A DNA stretch of 64,000 nucleotides from Pomphorhynchus laevis (GCA_012934845.2 WNNJ02002074.1:36072-100071); one strand, 5' to 3'; counted from the first letter of the stretch, positions 19,905 to 31,866 are shown. The notes: generated from the sequence alone by a model not told the origin. Translations and numbers: made by a program.

Positions 19905-20040
19905 GATATATAAACTAATATATATAACTAATATATTAAAACTAATATATAAAACTAATATATAAACTAATATATATACAAAACTTATATATATAAACTA
20001 ATATATATACTTATAAATAATATAATATATATTATAATAT
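19905..20040. repeat. ATATAAACTA-type microsatellite
   Basis: Imperfect ACTAATATATA/ATATAAACTA units run for about 135 bp at the junction between the Gypsy fossil and the inserted LINE. Confidence 0.8.
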
Positions 20041-20044
20041 ACTT

Positions 20045-22010
20045 CCTCTTAACTATCTCTCTCCCTATGATCTCTGCATTCTGTTTGATTCTGAAATTAC
20101 TTCGATCCTCAATAACCTTCTGCCTAGTAGACTTCGACGTTCCCAGCGCTTGCGCCATGCTCCCTGGTTCGATTCTGACTGTAGTCTTTCTAAGCGTCGA
20201 CTCCGTCACTCTTTTCGTATGTATAAACGCTTTCTTAAACGTTCTCCCAACTCACTCCCTCTAAATCTTCGTGATTCCTACTTTTCTCAACGCCGTTCAC
20301 ATCTCATTCTTATACGTACTAAACGTACTCTCTTTTGGCAAAATCAACTCGAGTCATCTTCCAACTCTAAATCTCATTGGAAAATCTTAAACTCGATTCT
20401 TTCACGATCATCTACCCCATGTAATATAAATCCTGATGAATTTTCTTCTTATCTACAAACTAAGCTATCAAATTTACTTTCCCTACTACCCATACCCCCT
20501 TGTACCCACTCTTCTCTTTAAATACTTCCCTCCCAGAACTATTCCACCTTCTTCCCGTTTCGTCTGATGAAGTTTCTTCGGTTCTGCTGTCATTACCTAA
20601 TAAAACCTCTCCTTCTGACCCAATTCACACTCACTTGCTTAAAAATATCTGCTCCTTTATCTTACCCTTTTTAACCACATTGTTCAACTCGTCCATCCGT
20701 AGCCGTACATTTCCTTCCATCTGGAAATCCGCCACTGTTCGTCTTCTCATCAAAAAGCAATCTCTCGACTCCTCACTACCATCTTCGTACCGTCCTATTT
20801 CACTTCTCCCAACCCTCTCTAAACTCCTTGAGCGTCTCGTTCTTAAGCAAGTTAATACATATCTCTATTCCTCTAACTTATTTCCTCCCTTCCAAGCCGC
20901 TTTTCGCTCTAATTATTCTACCGAAATTGTATGTCTTAAAGTTTATAACGACTTACTCATATCGCGCGATCATAAATTATGTAGTGTCATAGTTTCTCTT
21001 GATCTATCGTCTGCTTTTGACATTGTCGATCACTCGATTCTTCTCCATCGCCTTCGTCATGATTATGGCTTCTCTTTACCCAGTGTATCATGGTTTTCTT
21101 CATATCTATCAAACCGTACATTTCGCGTATATTCTAACTCTTCTCTCTCCCATCCTTCGTCCATTCCGTCCGGTGTTCCACAAGGCTCCGTATTAGGCCC
21201 TATGCTTTTCTCTCTTCTTCTCGGTGATTTGTCTTCGATTTCTCATAAATTTAACTTCCATGTTATGCAATATGCTGATGACATTCTCATCTATGCTCAT
21301 GCACCTTTTTATCGTATTCACGATCTTAGTGTTTCTGCTTCCGACTGTCTTGTATCTATTTCCAATCATCTTTCTTCCCTTCGCCTTTCTCTGAATCCTG
21401 ATAAATCCAAAATTATGTTGATCCTGCTTCGACGCCTCGGCTTCAAACTTCCCTCCGTATCATTAAATTCTACAATTCTGCCTATCGTTGATAATCTCGT
21501 TTTCCTAGGCTTCCATTTTGACAACCGATTTTCACTTAAACCTTTCGTTCGAGATAAAATACGCTCATCTACCTTGATACTCCGCAACCTCCGTCAAGTT
21601 TGTAGATTGATCGATTTACCTTCTTGTATGACTCTCATATCTTCTCTCCTTTTTTCTAGACTCGATTATTGTCTTAGTCTATTTTCCAACTCACCTAAAT
21701 CCACTCTTCTTCCCCTACAACGCATCGTCAACGCAGCTGTCCGAATTCTCCTCCGTCTTCGTCGTTTTTATCATACATCCTACCATCTTGCTTCTCTCGA
21801 TTTCCCAACAATTTATTGTCGTGTTCAAATTCGTCTTCTTATCGTTGCTTTCCGCCTTGTAACTTTTCATACCCCTTCATTTCTCAACCTTCCTTTTCTT
21901 GATAATTCTTGTTCTGTTTACTGTTCCTTGCGTTCATGTAATTCCCTTCTTTTACATGTCCCAAACTACTCTACCTCCTTTGGACTCCGCTCCTTCCTGG
22001 TGGCTGCTCC
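20045..22010 (+). mobile_element. CR1/L2-like LINE, truncated, inserted in the Gypsy fossil
   Basis: 5'-truncated copy of the family seen at 12,930-16,445. It starts after the endonuclease and is lost in the last part of ORF2. The Gypsy fossil resumes at about 22,010-22,020, so the LINE is nested in it. Only one clear frame change (between 20,500 and 20,520) interrupts an otherwise open RT, so this copy is much younger than its host. Confidence 0.8.
20150..22010 (+). pseudogene. CR1/L2-like LINE reverse transcriptase, nearly open
   Basis: A first open part (20,150-20,521) covers the EN-RT linker: APWFDSDCSLSKRRLRHSF, then SHWKILNSIL. After a frame change the second part (from about 20,500) runs more than 500 codons with all RT blocks: SYRPISLLPTLSKLLERLV, SLDLSSAFDIVDHSI (motif A), GVPQGSVLGPMLFSLLLGD (motif B), VMQYADDILIYAH (motif C, both Asp present), LNPDKSKIMLI, and LVFLGFHFDNRFSL. 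The thumb and CR1-like tail (PSFLNLPFLDN, LLLHVPNYS) follow. The last 20 or so codons of the open frame (22,010-22,065) run into Gypsy sequence. It lacks the endonuclease, so it is not autonomous. Confidence 0.85.
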
Positions 22011-23599
22011 TCCATCGAAAATTTGTCGGCGGATGCTTTGTCACGTTCAGTATGTGGATCGATGAAAGTTCAGAGTTTGCTGGAGATTCATCGTCATCTC
22101 TGTCACCCCGGTGTATCCCGTTTGGCTCATTATGTGCGAAATAAAAATCTCATATTCAATGGAGGAAATTAAAAAAGTTTACAACGTTACTGTGATATAT
22201 GCTGCGAATTTAAACCATAATTTATGAAAATACCTGAATCCTATGCAACACGCTCTTTTGAGAGACTCATCATGGATTTCAAAGGACCAATTCCGTCAAT
22301 ATCAAAAAACAAATACATTTTTGTAGTAATAGACGAGTACTCACGTTTTCCGTTTGCATTCGCTTGGAAGGACATGACAGTCAAGACCGTGAGTGAAAAT
22401 GGAGATATTCGCAATTTTTGGAATTTCATCGTAGTACAATCAGACAGGGGCCCGTGCTTTATTTCCGCTGAACTATGAGAATTGTTACGCAGCCTTTCGG
22501 TACCAATGAGTTTCGCAAATCCATACCATCCGAAGGGAAATGGCCAGTGCGAATGCTATAAAGGCATTCTATGGAAATCAATCGAAATGGATTTGCGCAC
22601 CAAGTAATTACCGAGTCTATTGGGAAAAATCGCTGAAAGGATCACTACAAACTACACATGCCTTATTGTCTACAGCTACAAATTTGACACCACATGAAAG
22701 GTTTCTAGGATTTTCAAGAAAGTCTTTCTGTCAATCGAGCATTCCTCTATGTCTACCGATAGGGACATCTGTGTTCGATAAAAGGCATAAGGTTCTAAAT
22801 TCGATAATGAGTGTGAACATGCAATAATACTGCAAAATAATCAGTTCAGCGCATACGTTTAGTATCAGAGTGGACATCGGGGGAGTGTCGATCACAGATG
22901 TACACACAGACAGGTGTCGTTAGGATCAAAAACGAATAACTGGTCGACAGATGATTACACAATTGATGAAGAACCAGAGACATAATCAGGAACTGAAGAG
23001 GATGGTATCATAAATAGAGAAAATAATATTACATCAACAGTATAAAGATCAAGTACCGACAGTGGAAAACGACGTTTATGGTGAAGTCACGGAAGAAAAT
23101 CAATCGAGCCGTCTCAATCGCGTTAGAAGACCTCCACCGTACATGGATCGATACTATTAGTGGGTAAGAATGTAGTGATTGTTTAATACGACAATCGTTG
23201 AGTGTTGTCACTGGATCATCATTGTGCATGTATTGTGCTTATGATTCTTATTGTTATATTTGTCAGCCATTATGCATGCGGCAACTACAAGGAAACTGTA
23301 ATTTATCACTATATAACTGTTTTCAGCTATATATGAACTATTTTGTATTTTGAAATGTTGGTGCAGTTTTCGTCTAGTAAAGCTTCAGAAGTAGTGTTTT
23401 CGAACACTTTGGGTGAAAATTTAAACAGTTGCGGAGCTTTAAAAGGAAACAATTCAAGCAAAATAGACATTTCGAAAGGTAAAACGTTAATTTCTTATAC
23501 AATTCCTTAGAAAGCAAGTAAGTGATTTTTCTGCTGTTAATTTCCTGGTGAGGGGGTACTCCCTTAATTCGTAAACTAAAAAACCTTATTGTTATCTTA

Positions 23600-24187
23600 A
23601 TGTCACAACATCTGAAAAGGCACAATTTATTTAATGTCTTTCTAAGACCATTTATTGCTAAGTGTGCCAACAACCGAATCCTGTTCAATTCTGTCAAATT
23701 TTATGAATCGGAAATAAAAATTTCCTTCGCTACCTCTGATATTGCGAAGGATTATGAGATCTTCTTCGATTCAAATCTGAAACACCAAGGTTCAATTCAC
23801 TGTAAACCTATTCTAGCAGCTGTCAAAGTGAACAATCTTCTTCCGAATCTAGAGGAGAATGATATCGAAGTTCTGAATAAAATTTACAAAATTTCAAACT
23901 TCCGGTCTGTCATGTGGAAAAGTGGATTTCCACTTCCTGTAGGTTTCTGATCATCCCCTATCGAGCATGCCGAAACCCTTGCTGAATCGTCATATAATCC
24001 CTTTTTAGGGTACAACTTACGTTTTACAGTTATGAGTGCAGAGGATCTTACCTACCCCACTGTAACACATGCCATAAGTGGGGACACTGGGCCTCAAACT
24101 GCTGCAGATCAAAGACCTGTGGAGTCTGTAGTCTCCCATCATGCAAAAGTATTGGTTCCGGGGAGAAGTGCGTTTTACCCGTTCTAT
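23600..24187 (+). pseudogene. LINE ORF1 (gag-like with CCHC knuckles), partial
   Basis: The first frame (to 23,950) has NVFLRPFIAKCANNRILFNS, YESEIKISFATSDIAKDYEI, and NNLLPNLEENDIEVLNKIYK, a region that may be the RRM-like part of a LINE ORF1. In another frame follow zinc knuckles of ORF1 type: HCNTCHKWGHWASNCC, then CGVCSLPSCKSIGSGEKC near 24,055-24,175. It ends abruptly at 24,187. The whole stretch from 23,619 is an almost exact inverted copy of 53,343-53,911. Nucleic-acid binding is the expected role. Confidence 0.7.
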
Positions 24188-25229
24188 TGATAATTGTTAA
24201 TATTAATTGTTATTATTAATTATTGATTAATTTTCCTTTTTAATTATTCCACTTTTGTTTCTATCATAGAATTTACATTTATTTAATTTTACAACTTTGA
24301 GTTCTTCAAACTTATTCAAATTTTTAATTTAAATAAGTTTTAATTTAATTTTTAATTTGATTTTTAATATTTCTAGTAAACTTTTGTTCTAACAATGATG
24401 TTGGACAATGTTAATTGAATGTTGAATCTTTAAATAAATTGAAATCGAAAAAGATCATTGAACTAACTTATATAATTTTAAAACTTTACAATAATTAAAA
24501 TGTCGACTGATAGCATAATTGATATCAGTTATGCTTTTATATCATAACTAATACAAGTATTACATTTAATATATTGCAATTTAAAATACAATATGCAATT
24601 GCTAGTACAAATCATTTACGCTGTCTAAATAGTGTCAATTATATGTCCAGATATTTAAATAGCTTTATAAATATTTTAATGAATATAGAAATATTTATTA
24701 AAATAAATAATTAAACTTTAATGTTTTTAAAATATTTCACATTACAACCAAAAGTAATAGAAATATTTCTTTATCAATTTTATAATTAAAATAAATAATA
24801 AAACTGCACTATTTTTATAATATTTCACATTATACAGTATTTCGTATTTTTTTTGTAATGGAAGATTAAACACAGACACATCTACATTAGTTTTTACTCT
24901 ATAAGGCGTGTCTAATTTTAGTTTTCTATTCCTAATTTTTAGTCCTCTGTTTATATTTCTAAAATATTTTTGTATCTAGTGCAAGGTATTAAATTTAGTG
25001 CGAAATCAAAAGTTTTGACAAAACAAGAATATTAAATTCAAATGTTTATGCAAAGGATTTACATTGCTACTCAATACGTATGTATTTTAGTCCTATTTTG
25101 GAAACAAACACTAGTGCGATTTCTCTTACATATTTTAAACTGAATATGGCCACATTCCTCTATGGCTCGTACTATTCAATTGTACAATCTATTCTACATA
25201 GTTTTACTATCACATGACTCATAAGGTCC
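24188..25229. other. AT-rich sequence, nothing recognised
   Basis: About 1 kb of A/T-rich DNA upstream of the possible promoter at 25,231. No reading frame, repeat terminus or RNA gene was seen. Confidence 0.5.
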
Positions 25230-25230
25230 A

Positions 25231-25294
25231 TATATATAGCAGGTATTCGCGTATTTTTCAAGCGTATACACCTTATTGCTAGCAGCTTCAAATT
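25231..25294 (+). promoter_or_regulatory. Possible TATA box and 5' untranslated exon of the tandem-exon gene
   Basis: TATATATAG at 25,231-25,239 is followed about 55 bp later by AAATT|GTAAGT (donor at 25,295). A transcript starting near 25,262 would have a 30-bp leader exon and could splice to the acceptor ATCTGATTTAG at 29,972, eight bases before the signal-peptide ATG. This is a layout inference only; A/T-rich DNA gives TATA matches by chance. Confidence 0.3.
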
Positions 25295-25885
25295 GTAAGT
25301 TAACTGTTTAATATGTCGTTTTGCGCTTTAGTAAAATAATGAAAATAAAATGCAGATAGCGTTTCTTTTAATTTAAGTATTTTATCAATGGAATTCTATT
25401 TTGATATTTTTTAAATTTTGATAATTAACTAATCATTTTATAAATATAACAATATTTTTAATTAGTAGAAATACACTTTCGGTTGCTCTCTAATATACAA
25501 TCAAAACTTCAGAGTATTTTGTTTAATGCATTAAATTAAATTTTCAATTTAAACTTTTGACTCTTGATAAACTCCGGGTTATTACTCTTCCAATTTTCTC
25601 TTCGATTTATTTATACTGTAATTATCAAAGAATCAGTCATGACTAAAATAACGATTAAAAGTATCTTTGAATGTTCAATACGTTAACCAAATACGTTAGC
25701 CGTTAACCATCGGATAACTGAATTCACGTATTTAGCACTATAAATTTAAAAATATAAATACTATATTTTCAATATAGATATGTCTTAATATTTAGGTAAT
25801 AATTCTCTAAAAATTCAATTTTCATGAAGTAATTAATGCATAATAGACGATGTTTAAAATAGTTGATACTGATCCATTATTGATA
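25295..25885. other. AT-rich sequence with a diverged MITE terminus
   Basis: Non-coding. Near 25,712 the string GGATAACTGAATTCACGTATTTA resembles, with changes, the terminus of the element at 1158-1430. Nothing else was recognised. Confidence 0.4.
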
Positions 25886-26055
25886 AATAATTATTGGAGC
25901 TGGATCAAAGGAAAGAAGAAATTATTTTTGATATTTCGCTAACTTCTGTTAGCATCTTCAGAAAAATACTGTAATTTTCTGAAGATGCTAACAGTAGATG
26001 GCGAAATATCAAAAATAATTTCTACTTTCCTTTGATCCAGCTCCAATAATTATTA
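25886..26055. mobile_element. Hairpin element (foldback MITE-like)
   Basis: A left arm beginning AATAATTATTGGAGCTGG and a right arm ending with its complement pair over about 80 bp each, meeting at TTTTCTGAAGATGCTAAC near 25,973. There is no coding capacity. The whole 170 bp would fold into one long hairpin; arms differ at a few places. Confidence 0.7.
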
Positions 26056-26794
26056 ATAGACGATGTATCATAAATAAGACAATAGGCCATCAGTAGGAAC
26101 TGATATATTATTAGATTTATATACGATGCATGAATATAAATCTAGATCACTAATAATTTTAATTTTTTAAGATAAACAATAAATTCTTAATAGTCTTTTA
26201 CGAATAAGACTCTTTATTCTTGTTTTATGGTCTATCAGTACAAAATTGACAGTTATTTCTATCTTCGGAAAATAATCAAAATGCATTCAGATTATCATAA
26301 AATATAATATTATAAACATATAAAATATAATATATTTTATAAAATATCACTATTGTCACTATCATATGCATACATGGTTCATGTATGATTCATACATAGT
26401 AACGCTTTTTAAAATCATCACTCATTAAAGTGATATGAATCGCTCTTCATATATAATGATCTTTAAAAGTATCGGAAAACAAAATAAAAAAACATCCATG
26501 TATTTTGATAAATCCCATTTTTAGTTTATTTTCAGCTAAATATGTAAATGTTTAGTTTGAAGCATAAATTAAAATTCTATTTATAATAAAATGCCGTATT
26601 AATTTTATTTTGATATTATTTTCGAAATATTAAACTTGAATACCTTTGATTAATAAAGCGAGCAACAAAAGTTGTGGTTAAAATGTTTAATAAAACCAAT
26701 CTTTATTTTTAATTTAGAATACATAATATATAAATTATATAAGAAATATATAAAGTTATAATATTTATACATTATAACTTATATATAATAATTA
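26056..26794. other. AT-rich sequence, nothing recognised
   Basis: About 740 bp of A/T-rich DNA. No coding or repeat structure beyond simple A/T runs was seen. Confidence 0.5.
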
Positions 26795-27385
26795 AATAAT
26801 AAGTTATTATATATAATTTATAATATTTATATATTATAAATTATATTATATATAAAGCTTATTAAATAGCTTAGAATATTTATATTAATATTTGTTATTA
26901 AAAATTTTGAAATAATAAATTAATTTTCATTTATATAATATATATTATTATGCTTATATCATTATAATTATATTTCTAAATCTTATTTTGTAATAATTAT
27001 CGAAATCTAAATTATTATTTTATGAATTTACTAAAAAGTATTATTATAATATAATATTATTTATATATAAAATTATATAATAAGTTATTATATATAATTT
27101 ATAATATTTATATATTATAAATTATATAAATTATTATAAATTATATTATTATATTTATATACAATTAATTAAGCTTATTAAGCTTATTAAATAGCTTAGA
27201 ATATTTATATTAATATTTGTTATTAAAAAGTTTTAAATAATAAATTAATTTTCATTTATATAATATATATATATTATTATGCTTATATCATTATAATTAT
27301 GTCTAATTCTTATTTTGTAATAATTATCGAAATCTAAATTATTATTTTATGAATTTACTAAAAAGTATTATAATAATATAATATT
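26795..27385 (+). repeat. AT-rich tandem repeat, units 1 and 2 (about 280-310 bp each)
   Basis: Two units start with ATAATAAGTTATTATATA (26,795 and 27,073) and share AAGCTTATTAAATAGCTTAG, a TTATGCTTATATCATTATAA block and TGAATTTACTAAAAAGTATT at the end. A third unit lies at 29,366-29,646, after the inserted LINE. Confidence 0.75.
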
Positions 27386-27404
27386 ATTTATATAAATAAT
27401 AAAT

Positions 27405-29255
27405 ACTCGAACATATAGGCGATGATTTATCAAATGTATGCGGATCTGTACAGCTATGTGCTGGACAATGCCGAGGGACCGAGATCGCCATACACACAGT
27501 TCGATCATCCTTTTCAGCTTCCCCTGATAATTGCCTTCTTTGCTGGATGCCAGAAACGCTTTTAACTCTGTTAATTGATCGCTCACCCTCGAAAATATGA
27601 AGTACATTTGCCCATCCTTGAGTATAATTCTGAATAATACATACGCAAAGCCATCACAGTTAACATTCGGTGGGATCTCTTTGATGTCAGCTGAAGGATT
27701 CACTCAAGGAAATCCTTTATCGATGGCAGCCTTTGCTGCCGCGTCCTTATTGTTTATAGAAAAGCTGAGACAAAATTCTCCTAGTGCTCAACACTTGGTA
27801 TGCAGATGATGCTGCCTGCCTAAGAAATGCAGAATATTTAGTAAAGGTATGGGAGCTAGTAAAACGATATAGACCAGCTTACGGATACAACGTAAATCCG
27901 GAAAAGTGTGTAATTTTAACACGAGAAAATATTGGAGATACAAATCTTTTTGAGGAAACTGGATTACAGATCCGAACAGATGGAGTCAAATACCTAGGCA
28001 TTACATCGGAACGAACAACTATGTTGAACATCAAGTGAAGGAAAAAATTAGAGAATTCAAGACGGACGTATCAAAACTAGACGATCTAATTACGGAGAAT
28101 ACTTTTGCGGCGTATCTTATGTTAAATAGAGTTTTCCAACACCAATGGACATATTTAAAGAGAACATGCGAGACAAAGATTGAATGGTTTAAACCTCTAG
28201 AAAATGAATTATTTCAAAACACAATTACTCGGATACTTAGTATGGAAACTATGAATGAAGAATCTAAATTAATAATTCATCTACCATATTTCCTAGGAGG
28301 TTTGAGATTAATGATCCCAGCTGCGGAAGGCGAGAATGAATATCGGGTTTCGTACTCGATATGCAAACCAAGCATCGATGGATTGAGAGGAAACGAACTA
28401 CGCAATAAACAAAAAATATTAAAAAATGAAGTGCATGATCAGAATAAGATTAAACAAAAGCTGGATCAACTCAAAATTATTGATTCCTCTAAACGAGATC
28501 TTAATACAATATTGAGAAACGCAAGTGTCAAAGGAGCTTCGGCTTGGCTTACTTCACGAACTTATACGGATAACAGACTTCTGAACTCACAAGTGTTTGA
28601 AGATGCGATAGCAGTGCGATATGCATGGGAGCCTAAAACCCTAACTGGCTTTTGTACATGTGGTATGGATTTAAATGTAACACATGCATTGTCGTGCAAA
28701 TGTGAAGGTCTCAATTACATTAGACATAATATAGTAGTCGATAAATTATCAAACCGTTAAACGGGATCTGTAAACTGGTGACGAAGGAACCTATATTACA
28801 GCCAGTTCCGCATTCTATAGATTTAGACAGATCGACTACTACGAAAGATAGAGAGGCCAGAGCTGATATTTGTTGCAATGGGCTATATAGGAATTTCTGG
28901 GGCCGGTGCTATATGGACGTGTGTGTCTTCAGCAATTTAGCACCTTTATTCCTTAGAGCGCATGACTGATCCATTTACATACCACGAAAGCCGAAAAAAC
29001 GCAAAGTACGCAGAAAGAATTACAAGAATTGAGAAAGCGGCATTCCACCCGATGATTTTCTCGACAGTTGGAGGAATAGGTTCTGTAGCAAACAGTGTGA
29101 TTAAGCGGATTGCCACTAGACTGGCAGAAAAAGACGTAGATATGTATGATGACTGTATAAGAAGAATAAGAACAAACATTTCGATATCTATTGCAAAATC
29201 AGTGTCTATGACGTTAAGGAGAAGAAATTACAAAAGTATCAATCACAACTGAGTA
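27405..29255 (+). mobile_element. 5'-truncated LINE with C-terminal restriction-like endonuclease
   Basis: RT blocks in three successive frames: LDARNAFNSVN-like near 27,540, KYICPSLSIILNNTYAKPS, EGFTQGNPLSMAAFA near 27,690, YADDAACLRNAE near 27,800, VNPEKCVIL, GVKYLGI. A long thumb/linker (28,035-28,760) ends with the cysteine motif CTCGMDLNVTHALSCKCEG and RHN. After further breaks comes the endonuclease tail (28,962-29,252) with KYAERITRIEKAAFHPMIFS. The order RT, C-C-H-C, RHN, restriction-like endonuclease is that of the R2-type LINE group; the exact clade is not settled. At least four breaks make it inactive. Confidence 0.75.
28962..29252 (+). pseudogene. LINE restriction-like endonuclease tail, copy A
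   Basis: TYHESRKNAKYAERITRIEK, FHPMIFSTVGGIGSVANSVI, and KRIATRLAEKDVDMYDDCIR. Three diverged relatives lie at 54,006-54,320, 54,440-54,865 and 55,200-56,215. The conserved signature is a basic KYxERIxRxE helix, then (F)xPxVFSTxGG. Confidence 0.7.
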
Positions 29256-29365
29256 ATAAGGATTATAACGAAGATATTGGGACAAAAATATTATATTCTG
29301 ACATTTATTAGACCCATTTGAGGGTGACTACTAATTTGTAAATAATATTTTGAATTATTAAAAAA

Positions 29366-29646
29366 AATTATATAATAAGTTATTATATATAATTTATAAT
29401 ATTTATATATTATAAATTATATAAATTATTATAAATTATATTATAATATTTATATACAATTTATTAAGCTTATTAAATAGCTTAGAATATTTAAATTAAA
29501 ATTTTTCAAATAATAAATTAATCTTCATTTATATAATATATATTATTATGCTTATATCATTATAATTATATTTCTAAATCTTATTTTGTAATAATTATCG
29601 AAATCTAAATTATTATTTTATGAATTTACTAAAAAGTATTATAAAT
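29366..29646 (+). repeat. AT-rich tandem repeat, unit 3
   Basis: Begins ATAATAAGTTATTATATA and ends TGAATTTACTAAAAAGTATT as do the units at 26,795 and 27,073. The LINE at 27,405-29,255 separates it from unit 2. Confidence 0.75.
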
Positions 29647-29972
29647 TATAATCTAAATAATTTCTTGTTATGGATCTAAATTCTAGATCAACTAAAATTT
29701 AAAATAAATTTATTAGAATGCCGTAGAATCCTTTAATGCTTCCTGCTTTTGAAAACTTGTGTGAAAGTTGCGAATACAGTTATTCTTTGATATATTATAA
29801 TATTATCTTAAGCTAATATACAAATAGATAAACATTAAAGTACAATTGAATCGTTTTCGAATAAATTCCACTCAACATTGAAAATATTACTACATAATCC
29901 TTACAGAATAAAGTCTTTTTATTTTGTTATTCAATTCTTAAAAGCGATCGTATACTCTTCAATCTGATTTAG

Positions 29973-30093
29973 AAAACACAATGATCAATTATATGTTTCT
30001 TTTATTAATTCCTTATTTATCAACAATGGCAATTCCCACCACGGTCAGTATTAATTCGACGGATCAAGACGCCAAACGAATGTTTTATTCAAG
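29973..30093 (+). CDS. Tandem-exon gene, signal-peptide exon (start of a secreted protein)
   Basis: After the acceptor ATCTGATTTAG comes AAAACACA and ATG at 29,981. 37 codons and two bases follow to the donor AG|GTACTT at 30,094. The peptide MINYMFLLLIPYLSTMA is a good secretion signal (hydrophobic core of about 12 residues, small residue at the end), followed by IPTTVSINSTDQDAKRMFYS with one N-glycosylation site (NST). The exon ends in phase 2, the same phase as every exon in the array that follows, which is the main reason to link them. I do not recognise the protein family. Confidence 0.6.
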
Positions 30094-30489
30094 GTACTTA
30101 CACAAGCTGACAAGCACACAATTACTTAAAATCATTTTGCATGATGAATTGCTACGATTCAGCAAGTCATTGCTGAATTGCTGAATTTGCTATTTAAATC
30201 TATATCTAACCTTAATATTTTACATTATATTTTTTATTTAAAAAAGTATTATTTTTGAATGTAAAAAGTATTATATCGATATTATTATTTGCATCATTTA
30301 TTTCCACGTAATTTATTAAGTATTAATTTATTTATTATTTACAAATATCCAATACTTAAAAAGACGTTAAGAATTGTCATTTGTGAGAGGCCAAGCGACT
30401 TTCAAAACATGTACGACCAAAAATGTTTTTGACGGTATAACATGACTTAAATCACTGCGCAATGTTTATATACAACAATGTTTACAGTA

Positions 30490-30745
30490 ATTATAGTGCT
30501 GTAATTGTGGAGATGGTCATCCCTCCTGGTCCAGGAGATGTCCCCTTTTTAAGAAGTATTCTAACCTATTCTCAAAACAGCGTCCTGCAGCTGATCACCG
30601 TGTTACTTCTTCTTTACCGTCGGAACGGAAGATGACTGACATTGATATTTTGAAACTTATGGATGTTAAAATTCAGGCCTCCAGTAGCCGTCTGGAACCC
30701 TTGATTTCAGCAATTATAGTGGTTTATCAAAACTTAATTATTTAA
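30490..30745 (+). pseudogene. LINE ORF1 fragment, last zinc knuckle and tail
   Basis: The frame reads CCNCGDGHPSWSRRCPLFKK, a basic linker, and MTDIDILKLMDVKIQASSSR. The same layout (knuckle CxNCGxxHP, then DKDILSAMVVKIHSAIKNVE) occurs in the ORF1 at 53,075-53,911 on the minus strand. It lies in the first intron of the tandem-exon gene, same strand. Confidence 0.6.
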
Positions 30746-30869
30746 AATTCTTTCAAGAATAAAAAAATTAAAATGTTAATTAAAATAAAATGTAAATAAA
30801 ATGATGATATAATGATGATAAGCAATCATCAATAAAAATCATGAATTAAAAATGATAAATGAAACAACT

Positions 30870-30950
30870 TTAATAAACCAATATATCAACAAATGATGTT
30901 CCCAACGAGTCCAATAATATGAATTTTGTAAATAGTCAAAAGTAACTTCT
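30870..30950 (+). pseudogene. Relic exon of the tandem-exon array
   Basis: ACCAATATATCAACA ... ATGAATTTTGTAAATAGTCA reads TNIS...NNMNFVNSQK and then a stop. The second half matches the exon end (MNFVNNQSETYL), and the sequence beyond (TATCAATAATAATTTTACTA) matches the intron start. It has no AG acceptor and the GT donor is not in place, so it is a dead, old copy left of the array. Confidence 0.6.
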
Positions 30951-31866
30951 TTACTGAAAGTATATCAATAATAATTTTACTATTTTAAAACGCAAATGAC
31001 AGTGATGGTAATGACTCTCAATTACATCACTGGTAATAACAGTGATGTACCCTGTAATATTAGGACTGAATATCGCTAAGAATTCGATAGTTAGAAAACA
31101 CATCGAACCCTTAATCAAATCCACTTTTTGCAAATAGTATTCCTATCACATGCTAGCCAAATTCGTTGATATTTAATTTCTACTTTTAAATCAATTCTAG
31201 TAGAAAAGCTATATTTCACACGTTTTTTAAGGTATATCAAATATATCACTTGTAAATCAAACTCATTTGTATATATATTATTTTTATTTACACTATTTAT
31301 AATATTGAAAGAATAATACTATAATATTATATAATATTATATATTATTATATTATATATTATAATATTATATATCAAGTATAATTCTATACTTTATAAAG
31401 TATTAATAATACTATAGACAGAAATTTGTAAATATGTAATTTCTTAAGTATATATTACTGAAATTATGTTATTCTATGTTCTTCTTAGCCAAATTTTTTT
31501 ATTTCTAATTTCATCATTAATCTATATGCCAGATAAACAGCACTGTTTCGTATGTTGTTCTATAGTTAATAAAAAATAACCTTTTGCGAATTAAATATTT
31601 ATATTAAAATATATTCATTCCTTTTGAACAAATGTAGTGTTTAATTTTTTGAATCACAATGTTGAATCAAATATTTTCATCTAATATTTCATCTAATATT
31701 TCATCACAATTTTTTCATCTAACATTGTAAATTATAAATAATTTGTTATTTATGTAGTTTGTAAAGTTTTAATTAGTCAAAGCTTCTTTTATAAACTTAA
31801 TAAAAATATTTTAACTTCACGATTATTATAATTTATCATTTCTATTAAACTAAAATTTATTCTTAG
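30951..31866. other. Diverged intron-like sequence left of the array
   Basis: Pieces recall the array introns: AGCCAAATT near 31,155 and 31,485, TTCGTATGTTGTTCTA near 31,550, and TATATTCATTC near 31,610. It therefore seems to be one or two old, drifted repeat units. A run of TATAATAT repeats lies at 31,310-31,380. Confidence 0.5.

Larger units (their letters stand above)
17490..23375 (+). mobile_element. Fossil Gypsy-type LTR retrotransposon, broken, with two nested insertions
   Basis: Parts recognised on the plus strand in pol order: an aspartic-protease-like region (about 17,540-17,820), reverse transcriptase (about 19,020-19,960), the end of the RNase H region and an integrase with zinc-binding start (about 22,010-22,830), and a pol tail to about 23,160. 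The gag region and 5' LTR are not seen; 23,160-23,375 may be part of a 3' LTR, but I could not define it. The element is broken in roughly ten places or more. A Merlin transposon (17,821-18,983) and a LINE (20,045-22,010) were inserted later, so it is older than both. Related debris lies at 49,340-49,930, 53,936-54,005 and 57,719-58,309. Confidence 0.8.

Noticed and set aside
27368-27703. Minus-strand frame at the start of the LINE
   Set aside because: It is antisense to RT blocks on the plus strand.
30951-31133. Minus-strand frame as a gene
   Set aside because: It overlaps diverged intron-like sequence of the tandem-exon gene and has no features.
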